Source: Holophagaceae bacterium (GTDB taxonomy: Bacteria; Acidobacteriota; Holophagae; Holophagales; Holophagaceae). Taken from it: a stretch of DNA of 64,000 nt. The stretch is from NCBI GenBank assembly GCA_017859955.1, contig JAFNAB010000014.1, positions 18,549-82,548 on the forward strand. The letters run 5' to 3'. A program made the translations under genes and the position numbers. Below, one piece after another: positions 8,608 through 16,899 of the stretch (positions are counted from its first letter, which is position 1; each line of letters begins with the position of its first letter). A model generated the notes under the pieces. It was not told where the DNA came from. It did not search any database and saw nothing but the letters and a program-made list of their open reading frames with translations.

Positions 8608-10710
8608 GTGCCCTATGTTTCCTGGTTCGAAGGCGAGTTCCTGAGCCGGCACCGGCTGGACGGGGACTGCTGGATGGGGCGGGATCCGGTGGCCTCCGTT
8701 TTGGCTAAGCCCGGGGATCCCAGTGTTTCCAGGATCCACGCCATGGTCTTCCTTTCGGAGGGGAAATGGTGGCTGAGGGATGCAGGCTCCAGGAACGGGA
8801 CGCTCCTCAACGGTCTTCCCGTGGGGAGCCCCTTCGGCAGTCCCCTGGAGGACGGTGATGAAATCGACCTGGGGGATTGGCACCTTACCTACACCAAGGG
8901 CTTCCCTGGACTTGATGGCGTCAACTTCATCGAGGGAGTGGGGGATCTCTTTTCGGAGGTCCGGCCCGAGCCTTCCCAGGGCCTGGCCTTGGTCCGCGGA
9001 CTTGAACTGCTTCACCAGGCCACCGAAGCCTTGCTCCGGGAGGCCAGTGCCGCCGCCCTTATCCGAAGCCTGGTGGACGAATCCCTGAAACTTCTCGGAG
9101 CCGACCGGGGCTTCGTGGTGACGGCGACTTCCGGGGGCTCCTGGCAGAGTGTCTATCGCATCGGGGATGTGGAGGATCGGCTGGGGCTTTCCCAATCCGT
9201 GCTGGACTATGTGGGGCGCCACAAGACAGCAGTCCTTTCCAACGCCCCCACGATGGATCCGAGATTCGGAGGCTCCAGCCTGGTGGAACTGGAGCGGGGA
9301 GCCCTCATGTGCGCTCCCATGGAGTTCGATGGCAATGTGTTGGGCATCCTCTACCTGGATCGCTCCAATCCCGCCCGGGGTTTCTCCCGTTTCGATCTTG
9401 CCCTTTTCCAAGCCTTTGTCCGTCTGGGTGCCATTACCCTGCGCCACACCCAACTCACCCAGAAGGCCATCGGTCACGCTGAAATCCAGGGGGAGCTGCT
9501 CCGCTTGAAGACGCTCCACGAGCGGCTTGTGGCCAGAACCGGCGACCTGTTTGGAGGGATGAACTGCTCCCTGCGATGGCTTCAGGCCTATGGTGAGGTT
9601 GCGGAAGGCCACCGGCAGGAGGCCATGCTCCATCAGGTGGAGCGCCTTCAGGCCCTGGTGGAGATGGGCCTGCAGGAAACCCTTCTTGAGGTCCCGAGGG
9701 AAGTCAGCCTGACCCGGGGGCTTGACACCCTCCAGGCCCAGCTGGAAGGCGCGTGGAAGGATCTCCTGGCTGTGAAGGGAGCCACCTTTCAGATGGATCC
9801 GGTGCCCGCAGGATCGGTCTGGATGGCCGGTGGGCTGCCCACCCAGGCCGTCATGGGTCTGGTCGAGCCGTTGTTGATGCAGGTCGCACCAGGGGGACAT
9901 GTCAAGGCACGCTGGAGTGAGGATGCGGGGAACTGGACCCTGTTCCTGGACTTCCCGGCCCTCCTTGCCCCCCCCTCGCCCGATCCCTGGACGCTTCATG
10001 CCCTTAGCGATGCGGGAATCGAATGGCGCTGGAACAACCAGATCCTGGCCATTGCTTTCCCCAAGAGCCTGGAGCAGGTCGCGGATAGTGCCCAGCTGCC
10101 CTTACTGGGGCTGGTCACCGAGGACTACGATCTAATGGGGCTCTTCGAGAGTGTGGCCGAGGCTGGGGGGCTTTCGATCTATCCCCTGGAGGTGGACCTC
10201 CCCCGGGTTCCTTTGCCCGTCTTCGCGTACCTGGTCATTGACGCCAAGGGCATGGCGGATCCCGTAGCCACCATCCAGACCTTCCGGCGCCACCCATCTT
10301 TTCTCACCGTTCCCATCCTGGTGGTACGGGCCCCGGAGGAGCTTTTCTCCACCCTTCTGGCCGTAGGGGCGACGGATTGGCTTCCGGAGGGTTTCCGCTG
10401 GGAGATGCTTCACAATCGCCTTCAGGTTCTCAAGGGGCATGAGGAGCTTCAGCGCAAAGCCCTGGCGGCGGAGCGGTTGGATTCTTTCCGTCAGATGGCG
10501 GGCTCCCTGAAACATGAGATCAACAATCCGCTGGCGGTCATCTCCATGCAGGTGGAGCTTCTGGAGCGGAAGTATCCTGATGAGCCCAAATTCGCCAAGA
10601 TCGGGGAAATGGTTGAGCGCATCCGTGGCTTGATGCAGGTGCTCCAAAAGATGCGGGAATCCTCCACCGAGGATTATCCGGGGGGGACCAATATCCTCAA
10701 GCTGAGCTGA
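8608..10710 (+). CDS. FHA-GAF signalling protein with C-terminal HisKA segment and no ATPase domain after it
   Basis: 700 residues from a GTG with AAGGAGG four bases upstream. Order of parts: FHA domain (GRD 24-26, SRIHA 41-45, SRNGT 61-65); a GAF domain at about 130-290; a region at about 330-490 that loosely recalls a histidine-kinase core lacking recognisable N and G boxes; a receiver-like stretch at about 495-610 (LLGLVTEDYDLMGLF, VPILVV, GATDWLPEGF); and last an H-box, SLKHEINNPLAVI, with His636. The protein ends 65 residues after that His, so no catalytic ATPase can follow. The FHA domain should bind phosphothreonine peptides. The protein may be a phosphotransfer scaffold or a degenerate kinase. 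Confidence 0.75.
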   Translation: MPYVSWFEGEFLSRHRLDGDCWMGRDPVASVLAKPGDPSVSRIHAMVFLSEGKWWLRDAGSRNGTLLNGLPVGSPFGSPLEDGDEIDLGDWHLTYTKGFPGLDGVNFIEGVGDLFSEVRPEPSQGLALVRGLELLHQATEALLREASAAALIRSLVDESLKLLGADRGFVVTATSGGSWQSVYRIGDVEDRLGLSQSVLDYVGRHKTAVLSNAPTMDPRFGGSSLVELERGALMCAPMEFDGNVLGILYLDRSNPARGFSRFDLALFQAFVRLGAITLRHTQLTQKAIGHAEIQGELLRLKTLHERLVARTGDLFGGMNCSLRWLQAYGEVAEGHRQEAMLHQVERLQALVEMGLQETLLEVPREVSLTRGLDTLQAQLEGAWKDLLAVKGATFQMDPVPAGSVWMAGGLPTQAVMGLVEPLLMQVAPGGHVKARWSEDAGNWTLFLDFPALLAPPSPDPWTLHALSDAGIEWRWNNQILAIAFPKSLEQVADSAQLPLLGLVTEDYDLMGLFESVAEAGGLSIYPLEVDLPRVPLPVFAYLVIDAKGMADPVATIQTFRRHPSFLTVPILVVRAPEELFSTLLAVGATDWLPEGFRWEMLHNRLQVLKGHEELQRKALAAERLDSFRQMAGSLKHEINNPLAVISMQVELLERKYPDEPKFAKIGEMVERIRGLMQVLQKMRESSTEDYPGGTNILKLS

Positions 10711-10740
10711 CCCGGTCGGTGAGAGGCTCGGCCTTTGATC

Positions 10741-11286
10741 TCAGAACCAGGTCAGTCCGGCTTCCGTCATCAGGGCCTGGACCGGAAGATCCTGGGGCTC
10801 GCTCGGCAGGGATTCGCAGCGCTGGAATTCGAAGCCGACGGCAAGGGTGATGATCTCTTCCCTGAGGTGGGAGAGGGTCGCGTCGTAGAATCCCCCGCCG
10901 TAGCCCAGGCGGAAACCCTTCCGGTCGAAGGCTAGGCCCGGTACCAGCAGGAGCTGAACCGGAGGGTCAGGGTGCTGGGCAAGGGCCGGTTCCATGAGAC
11001 CCCACATTCCAGGTTCCAGGGGCTCAGGCCCCCATATCAGTCTCGGGGGCTTGGTGCTGGCCACCCGGGGGAAGATGAACGTCCAATCGGGGTGGGCCTG
11101 GATCAGGGGCCGGAGATCGATCTCGGAACCATAGGGCCAGAAGACCCCAAGGTGCTTGATCCTTCGGCTGGTGCAGAATCGGCCGATCTCATCGCAGATC
11201 ACCATGGAGGCCAAAGCGCGACTCTCTGCGGAGCTGCCGTTGCGAAGCCCCATGAAGTGCTGACGGAGTTCCTTCTTGGTGAACAA
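10741..11286 (-). CDS. 5-formyltetrahydrofolate cyclo-ligase
   Basis: 181 residues, normal for the family. The C-terminal signature PGLAFDRKGFRLGYGGGFYD is complete, and KKELR at the N-terminus fits the substrate/ATP site. The enzyme converts 5-formyl-THF to 5,10-methenyl-THF with ATP. The start is a TTG directly after the mqnE stop with no intervening base; GGAG lies about 7 nt upstream. The next in-frame ATG would remove 11 conserved N-terminal residues, so the TTG is preferred. It is the second gene of a two-gene operon with mqnE. Confidence 0.93.
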   Translation of the reverse strand: MFTKKELRQHFMGLRNGSSAESRALASMVICDEIGRFCTSRRIKHLGVFWPYGSEIDLRPLIQAHPDWTFIFPRVASTKPPRLIWGPEPLEPGMWGLMEPALAQHPDPPVQLLLVPGLAFDRKGFRLGYGGGFYDATLSHLREEIITLAVGFEFQRCESLPSEPQDLPVQALMTEAGLTWF

Positions 11287-12414
11287 TCAAGGCTCCACGG
11301 GATAGGTGTTGTAAAGGTTGTCCCGCTCCACGGGTTCAAAGCCGGCGTCCAGGATCAGGCGGGTGATCTCCTGGCGCGATAGGCCCGGCGGGGTCTTGGC
11401 CCCAGCCTGGTGGGCGATCTCCTCGCTCACGATGGTGCCATCGAGATCATCCGCGCCGTAGCTCAGGCCGATCTGGGCCAATCCTGGGGTGATCATCACC
11501 CAGTAGGCCTTGATGTGGTCAATGTTATCCAACAGGAGCCTTGCAACCGCGATCTCCCGCAGGTCCTGGGTGCCGGTGGCGGGGAGGATGTGGTGGGTCC
11601 TGGAAAGCTCGTTATCTTCATTCTGGTAGGCCAGGGGGATGTAAGCCAGGAAGCCGTGGGTCCGGTCCTGGAGATCCCGCAGGCGCAGGAGGTGGTCCAC
11701 CCGATGGTGGGGCTCCTCAATGTGGCCGTAGAGCATGGTGCAATTTGTGGGAAGGCCCTTCTGATGGCAAAGTTCGGCCACTTTCAGCCAGGTGTCGGCG
11801 TCCTTCTTCCCGACACAGATCTGCTTGCGGATCTCCGAATCAAAGATTTCCGCCCCCCCGCCGGGGCAACTCTCAAGGCCGGCTGCGATGCAACGGTCCA
11901 GGAACTCTTCCACACTGATACCCGAATTGCGGGCGTAGAAATCGATCTCCACCATGGTGAAGACCTTCAGGTGGATGTCCGGGAAATGAGTCTTGATGGT
12001 GCGGAAGAGTGACTCGAAGTAGTCGATCTTGAGTTTGGGGTGATGCCCCGCCGTCATGTGGAGCTCTCTGACCCCAAGATTTTCCGGGTTTTCCAGTTCT
12101 CGGACGATATCTTCCACGGAGAGGACGTAGGCTTTGGGGTCCTCTTGGTGGGCCTGGAAGGCGCAGAACTGGCAATGGGTGTAGCAGACATTGGTATAGG
12201 ACAGACGGCGGCTCGTCACGAAGTACGCCTTGCGGCCGTGGCGCGCCAGACGAACTGAGTGGGCCATGGCTGCGATACCCGTCAGATCCGGAGACCTGTA
12301 GAGCAGCATCCCATCCTCGAAGGACAGGCGTTCTCCGCGCTGGAGCTTCTCTGCCAGAGGCAGGAGTTCCGCGTCTTGGATGTAGCTGGTGAGAGGCATG
12401 GACAAGCCCGGCAT
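11287..12414 (-). CDS. mqnE: Aminofutalosine synthase (radical SAM)
   Basis: 375 residues. The radical SAM cluster motif is C77-x3-C81-x2-C84 (NVCYTHCQFCAF). MELH..AGHHP, CPGGGAEIF, TMLYGHIE and YGADDLDGT match MqnE better than the related MqnC. It joins 3-[(1-carboxyvinyl)oxy]benzoate to the adenosyl group in the futalosine route to menaquinone. GAGGT lies six bases before the ATG. It overlaps nothing and leads directly into the 5-FCL gene. Presence of this route argues for menaquinone-based, probably anaerobic respiration. Confidence 0.93.
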   Translation of the reverse strand: MPGLSMPLTSYIQDAELLPLAEKLQRGERLSFEDGMLLYRSPDLTGIAAMAHSVRLARHGRKAYFVTSRRLSYTNVCYTHCQFCAFQAHQEDPKAYVLSVEDIVRELENPENLGVRELHMTAGHHPKLKIDYFESLFRTIKTHFPDIHLKVFTMVEIDFYARNSGISVEEFLDRCIAAGLESCPGGGAEIFDSEIRKQICVGKKDADTWLKVAELCHQKGLPTNCTMLYGHIEEPHHRVDHLLRLRDLQDRTHGFLAYIPLAYQNEDNELSRTHHILPATGTQDLREIAVARLLLDNIDHIKAYWVMITPGLAQIGLSYGADDLDGTIVSEEIAHQAGAKTPPGLSRQEITRLILDAGFEPVERDNLYNTYPVEP

Positions 12415-12598
12415 TTTGCACCTCAGTTCACATTCTACGGGCTTTTCCTGCTCCTGACGGTGAGTCTCTCATTCCCTGTGCGGGTCAAGGAGGGTAGTAT
12501 CTATCAAATCTCATGTCCTCCCCACGCACCGTCTGGTCTAAATTCAAGCTGTCGCGTCGGAATATCGAATAGTTACCACCTGCAGAATTGGGCTTTCC

Positions 12599-13294
12599 AT
12601 GAATCCATACGAAATCCTGGAGCTTTCACCGGGCGCTTCTGCGGAGGAGATCAAATCGGCCTATCACCGCTTGGCCAAACAGTGGCACCCGGATAAATTC
12701 GTGGGTCCTGCCAAGGCTGAGGCGGAATCGCGGTTCCGCCAGCTGGCGGAGGCTTTCAGCATGCTTAAGGAAGTCGGTAGGGGGGGCAATGCCGCCCCTG
12801 CTCAGGCTCCCGTGGCTGTACCTGAATCAAAGATCGCTCTGGAGGAGGTGCCGGCCCCAAAAGGCCGGAGCGCCGAGGACTGGTTCAATGAGGCCAAGGT
12901 GAGCTTCGAACATGGTGATCCTGCCAAGGCCTTCGGTTATCTCCACTTCGCCATCAAAATGGACGGCAATCAGGCTGAGTTCCATGCCCTGCTGGCCCGG
13001 GCCATCGCAGCGACCTCGGGGGATAAGAAGGCCGAATCCAAGGCCCTTGAGGCTGCCATTCGCTTGAACCCGAAGGATGTCGATTCGACCATACGGCTGG
13101 CGGAGCTCTTTCAGGCGGTAGGGATGAACGCCCGTGCGACCAAGCTGTGGGAGGTCGCCCATCGCCTTGCTCCTGGCCACCCTGTGTTCGCCAAGGCACC
13201 TTCTGCCAAGGCTGGGGGGATTCTTCATGATCAATGGCTGGATCTGGTGGGCCGGGTAGGGGTTTGGCTGGGCCGTCTGAAGGGTGGGAGATGA
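12599..13294 (+). CDS. J-domain protein with TPR-like repeats
   Basis: 231 residues. The first 65 form a J domain (MNPYEILELSPGAS, then the HPD triad in KQWHPDKF), so it should stimulate a DnaK-type chaperone. A Pro/Ala linker follows, then about 110 residues of helical repeats (WFNEAKVSFEHGDPAKAF, IRLNPKDVDSTIRLAELF) of TPR type. No strong ribosome-binding site is visible. Its stop overlaps the start of the PP2C gene (ATGA), so the two are probably translated together, just ahead of the pil operon. Confidence 0.85.
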   Translation: MNPYEILELSPGASAEEIKSAYHRLAKQWHPDKFVGPAKAEAESRFRQLAEAFSMLKEVGRGGNAAPAQAPVAVPESKIALEEVPAPKGRSAEDWFNEAKVSFEHGDPAKAFGYLHFAIKMDGNQAEFHALLARAIAATSGDKKAESKALEAAIRLNPKDVDSTIRLAELFQAVGMNARATKLWEVAHRLAPGHPVFAKAPSAKAGGILHDQWLDLVGRVGVWLGRLKGGR

Positions 13295-14070
13295 CGATGC
13301 GGGTGACGGCTGCCGGACTCTCGGATGTTGGGTGCATCCGCAAACACAATGAGGACAATCTCCTTGTTGACATGGAACTGGGGCTTTTCCTGGTGGCGGA
13401 TGGCCTTGGGGGGCATGCTGCTGGAGAAGTGGCCAGCCGGATTGTCGTGGAAAAGGTTGAGGAGTTTATCGCTCAAACCGCTGAACGGGACCGGACCTGG
13501 CCTCTGGATTACGATGCCCGCATTCCCTATGACGGCAATCGGTTGAAGGCTGCTCTGCTTCTTTCAGACCGGGCCATTCTAGAAGATATCCGGGAAAATC
13601 CCGAGCGGGAGTCCATGGGCTCCACCGTCGTTGCCTGTCTGGTCAAGGGGGACCAGGTGACCCTTGCGCATGTGGGAGATAGTCGCGCCTATCTATTGGA
13701 GCCCGATGGGATGCGGCAAATTACCCGTGATCATTCCTGGGTTGCGGATCAGGTGGCAAACGGTATTCTTACCCCGGAGGAGGCCCGGAAGCACCCCTTT
13801 CGGAACGTTATCACTCAGGCCCTCGGGAATGGTGGGGAGCTGGACGTTGCGATCCAGGAACTCAAGGTAAAAGAAATGGATCGCCTTTTGCTATGCTCTG
13901 ACGGCTTGTCTGGTATGGTGCCTGACGAAGAGGTGTGGAAGATTGTCCAAGATAGTAATTCCCTGGAGATTGCCGCTGAACGGCTTGTAAAAAAAGCCCT
14001 TGAGAATGGAGGGGAGGACAACGTGACCGTGGTGCTTGTTGGATTTGAGTTAGACAATATTTCGGCTTGA
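13291..14070 (+). CDS. PP2C-type serine/threonine phosphatase
   Basis: 259 residues. Metal-binding motifs are all present: RKHNEDNLL near the N-terminus, VADGLGGHAAGE, HVGDSRAYL, and the final GGEDNVTVVLV. It should remove phosphate from Ser/Thr residues using two Mn or Mg ions. The ATG lies in the overlap with the J-domain gene stop. It sits 70 nt upstream of pilM and separated from it by a good promoter, so it can be transcribed independently of the pilus genes. A second PP2C is at 20101. Confidence 0.93.
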   Translation: MTMRVTAAGLSDVGCIRKHNEDNLLVDMELGLFLVADGLGGHAAGEVASRIVVEKVEEFIAQTAERDRTWPLDYDARIPYDGNRLKAALLLSDRAILEDIRENPERESMGSTVVACLVKGDQVTLAHVGDSRAYLLEPDGMRQITRDHSWVADQVANGILTPEEARKHPFRNVITQALGNGGELDVAIQELKVKEMDRLLLCSDGLSGMVPDEEVWKIVQDSNSLEIAAERLVKKALENGGEDNVTVVLVGFELDNISA

Positions 14071-14081
14071 CAGTCTGCGCC

Positions 14082-14109
14082 TTGACGCGAAGTCTTACAG
14101 CAGTACAAT
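14082..14109 (+). promoter_or_regulatory. Sigma-70-type promoter for pilMNOPQ
   Basis: TTGACG (14082-14087), 16-nt spacer, TACAAT (14104-14109), both close to consensus. The start codon of pilM is 31 nt downstream, leaving room for a short leader with GAGG at 14131-14134. Confidence 0.6.
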
Positions 14110-14140
14110 TCATTACAAAATTCAAAAAGCGAGGCTCCCC

Positions 14141-15223
14141 GTGGGTCTGTTCCAAAGCAAAAAGAAACTTCTAGTCGGTCTGGATATTGGATCCGGAAGC
14201 GTCAAGCTCTGCGAACTCCAATCCAGTGGGAAGGTCAGTAGCCAGCGCTATCGACTGCAGAAGCTCGGGGAAGTGGCTATTCCCCACGATGCGATCGTTG
14301 ACGGAGACATCATGGACAGCAACGCCGTTGCTGGGGCCATCCGCCAGGTTGTCGCGGAACAGAAGATCAAGGCCAGGGAGGTGGCCATTTCCGTGGCTGG
14401 TCAACAGGTGATGGTCAAAAAGGTGACTTTCCCTCTTATGAGTCCGGCCGAGCTGGCGGAGTCGGTCCGTTGGGAGGCCGAGAGCTTCTTCCCGGCAGGT
14501 CAAGGATTGGACTCCTACGCCCTTGACTTTTCTGTCCTGGAAGAGCGGCCAGCCGACGGCAACATGGACGTGGTCCTGGTTGCCTGCCGAAAGGACAAGT
14601 TGGAAGCCTACGTCTCCTGCGTCGCCCAGGCCGGGCTGCGTCCGGTGATCGTCGACGTTGATGTGTTTGCTCTCCAGAACGCATACGAGGCCAACTACGC
14701 GGTCGCCAGTCGGGATGAAGTGGTGGCTCTGGTCAATATCGGATCCAGCTTTACCAACCTGACCATGCTCACGGGAAATCGCTCCACCTTTTGGCGTGAC
14801 ATCGCCTGGGGTGGGAATCGTTTCACAGACAAGCTGGTGGAGGATTGGGGCGTTTCCCGCGAAGGGGCCGAGGTTCTCAAGCAGGGCGGTAGCGCCGAGG
14901 GGAGGACCGCCGAGGAGGTTCAGCCCTCCTTGATGGCGATCTCGGATGGGTTTGCGGATGAATTGACGCGGACCGTCGATTTCTTCCGCTCCAGCTTCAA
15001 AGTTGATCGCTTGGACCGGATTGTTCTGTCGGGTGGTGGTGCCAAGACCAGCGGTCTCGTGGAAGTTCTTGGGGATCGCTTCCGGGTATCCGTGGAGCGC
15101 ATGAACCCCTTCCAGGCCATCGAAGTAGACGAAAGAAGTGTCGACTCTTCACGGGTCAGTGAAATTGGCTGTTCGGCTGCCATTGCAGTCGGTGTGGCTC
15201 TCCGCCAGGTGGGTGACCGATGA
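14141..15223 (+). CDS. pilM: Type IV pilus assembly protein PilM
   Basis: 360 residues, actin-like ATPase fold. The N-terminus has the phosphate-1 motif VGLDIGSGSVKLCEL; NIGSSFTNL is the phosphate-2 segment, and VLSGGGAK the adenosine motif. PilM is cytoplasmic and binds the N-terminal tail of PilN to form the inner-membrane platform. It starts with GTG after GAGG six bases upstream. Its stop overlaps the pilN start. Confidence 0.95.
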   Translation: MGLFQSKKKLLVGLDIGSGSVKLCELQSSGKVSSQRYRLQKLGEVAIPHDAIVDGDIMDSNAVAGAIRQVVAEQKIKAREVAISVAGQQVMVKKVTFPLMSPAELAESVRWEAESFFPAGQGLDSYALDFSVLEERPADGNMDVVLVACRKDKLEAYVSCVAQAGLRPVIVDVDVFALQNAYEANYAVASRDEVVALVNIGSSFTNLTMLTGNRSTFWRDIAWGGNRFTDKLVEDWGVSREGAEVLKQGGSAEGRTAEEVQPSLMAISDGFADELTRTVDFFRSSFKVDRLDRIVLSGGGAKTSGLVEVLGDRFRVSVERMNPFQAIEVDERSVDSSRVSEIGCSAAIAVGVALRQVGDR

Positions 15224-15804
15224 TCAGGATAAATCTCCTCGGAGACGCCCTGGCCCAGGGAGTGGGGAAGAAAGAATCCCCCGACCCTACGGCCATCTAT
15301 GATCAGGGAGAACAGAAGTCCTCCGGCCTTCCGATCATCGGCTTGGTCATTGGCCTACTTTTCGTAGCCTGCAGCGGGGTCTACTACGTCTGGCTTACCA
15401 AACGGGTTGAGTCTGCCAGAACGACCAATGCTGAACTGCAGGCCAAGAAGGCTGAACTCCAGAAATACTACGCTTTGGAGAAGCAGTACCGTGACCAGAA
15501 GGCCGCGCTGATGAAGAAAAAAGAGGTGATCGTTGGTCTTCGCCTCTCCCAGCGGGCGCCTGTCTACCTCCTGGCCGAACTGGCCAACTGCCTGCCTGAC
15601 GGGGTCTGGTTCCGAAAGATGTCCCAGAAAGGCAACGCCATCACGATTGAGGGGGATAGCACCAGCTTCGAAGCTGTCAACCTCCTGAAGAACCGGTTGA
15701 TGGAACGGAACAAATATTTCCAGAATGTGCAGTACCCGAAGGCCGACAAGAAGGGTTCCATCGTGGGATTCTCGCTGTCTTTTGAATTCAAGCCGCAGAG
15801 TTGA
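15220..15804 (+). CDS. pilN: Type IV pilus assembly protein PilN
   Basis: 194 residues. The N-terminal MIRINLL is the conserved PilM-binding tail. A single membrane segment (LPIIGLVIGLLFVACSGVYY) is followed by a coiled coil and a ferredoxin-like periplasmic domain (VWFRKMSQKGNAITIEG). The ATG overlaps the pilM stop (ATGA). It is a bitopic inner-membrane protein that pairs with PilO. Confidence 0.94.
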   Translation: MIRINLLGDALAQGVGKKESPDPTAIYDQGEQKSSGLPIIGLVIGLLFVACSGVYYVWLTKRVESARTTNAELQAKKAELQKYYALEKQYRDQKAALMKKKEVIVGLRLSQRAPVYLLAELANCLPDGVWFRKMSQKGNAITIEGDSTSFEAVNLLKNRLMERNKYFQNVQYPKADKKGSIVGFSLSFEFKPQS

Positions 15805-15812
15805 GGCCGAAG

Positions 15813-16424
15813 ATGACACCTTATCTTCAAAAGCAAATCATTATTGGCGGTCTGGCTGGGGTACTGGTCGCGGTTCTTACGTATATCCTGCTGGGTGGCA
15901 CCCGGACGGAGCTTAAGACCCTCGAAGCCTCGAATGTTACGCTGCAGGAAGAGGTCCGGAAGGGCTACGGCATCAAGTCGAATTATGAACAACTTAAAAA
16001 AGAGGTCGATCTCCAGGGTAAGACACTCGATGCGTTGATCAAGATCATGCCCGCCGAGACGGATATCTCCGAGATGCCCTACCGTGTCAAGAAAATGGCA
16101 GATACTGCGGGTATCGATCAGGTGTCCTTTTCGAACGAGGCTCCGACAAAGCCGACGGAGTATTACACCGTCTATCCGGTCCAGTTCGAGTTTCGGGCTG
16201 GCTACCATTCCTTCGGAGAATTCGCCTCGCAGGTCAGTGGTTTCGAGAAGATCATTTCCATTTCAGATATTGAGATGACTCGAGTGCCCGGCAGGTCTCT
16301 CTATCCCGTGACGGTGAAGTGCAAGGTGAAAGCCTATGTCTACACGCCTCCGCCACCCCCCGCTCCGGCTGCGGCCGCGCCCGCTGCTGGAGCCGGGGCG
16401 AAGCCTGCGGCCAAGGAGGATTGA
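15813..16424 (+). CDS. pilO: Type IV pilus assembly protein PilO
   Basis: 203 residues from the ATG at 15813, which has GAGG six bases upstream; a TTG at 15801 in the same frame is less likely. One membrane segment (IIIGGLAGVLVAVLTYILLG), a coiled coil, and a PilO periplasmic domain with YTVYPVQFEFRAGYHSFGEF are visible. The C-terminus ends in a Pro/Ala-rich run (PPPPPAPAAAAPAAGAG). It forms the periplasmic alignment complex with PilN and PilP. Confidence 0.94.
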   Translation: MTPYLQKQIIIGGLAGVLVAVLTYILLGGTRTELKTLEASNVTLQEEVRKGYGIKSNYEQLKKEVDLQGKTLDALIKIMPAETDISEMPYRVKKMADTAGIDQVSFSNEAPTKPTEYYTVYPVQFEFRAGYHSFGEFASQVSGFEKIISISDIEMTRVPGRSLYPVTVKCKVKAYVYTPPPPPAPAAAAPAAGAGAKPAAKED

Positions 16425-16428
16425 TTCC

Positions 16429-16899
16429 ATGCGTCCTATCCAGAACAGGTTCATCGTCCTCGCCTTCAGTTGTGTCGCCATTGGATTGGCAGCCACCCCT
16501 GAGCCCGCCGCCAGCAAATCTCCCAGTGTTCCGGCGGCGCCAGGGGCTACCAGCCCTGAGGCCGACATCACCAAGATTGAGGCCATCCCATACAAGCCTG
16601 AGCAGCAGCGCGACCCGTTTACCGTGCCCAGCGATGCCGAAAGGGGCGGTCGTGGGGATCTGGTGGATGACATAGGTGTGAAGGGGAGGGTGGTCTCGGG
16701 TGGCAAGGTTCTGCTCGTGGCTACGGACAGCCGGGGGAACATCCGGACTCTGCCTGTCGGCTTCCGGTTCAAAGATGGCGAGATTGTTGCTATTTCGGAA
16801 CGAGCCGTCACATTCCATCAATGGGAAATAACCTCGACCAACAAGTCGATCTATCGAACCATCGTGAAAACCTTTAAGCCTGAGGAGGGGAAACCATGA
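16429..16899 (+). CDS. pilP: Type IV pilus lipoprotein-type subunit PilP
   Basis: 156 residues; AAGGAGG lies nine bases before the ATG. The N-terminal hydrophobic stretch (FIVLAFSCVAIGLAA) contains a Cys, but the lipobox is not textbook, so lipidation is uncertain. YKPEQQRDPFTVP matches the PilP phrase that leads into the beta domain (GRVVSGGKVLLVATDSRGNI). PilP connects PilNO to the PilQ secretin. Its stop overlaps the pilQ start. Confidence 0.88.
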   Translation: MRPIQNRFIVLAFSCVAIGLAATPEPAASKSPSVPAAPGATSPEADITKIEAIPYKPEQQRDPFTVPSDAERGGRGDLVDDIGVKGRVVSGGKVLLVATDSRGNIRTLPVGFRFKDGEIVAISERAVTFHQWEITSTNKSIYRTIVKTFKPEEGKP

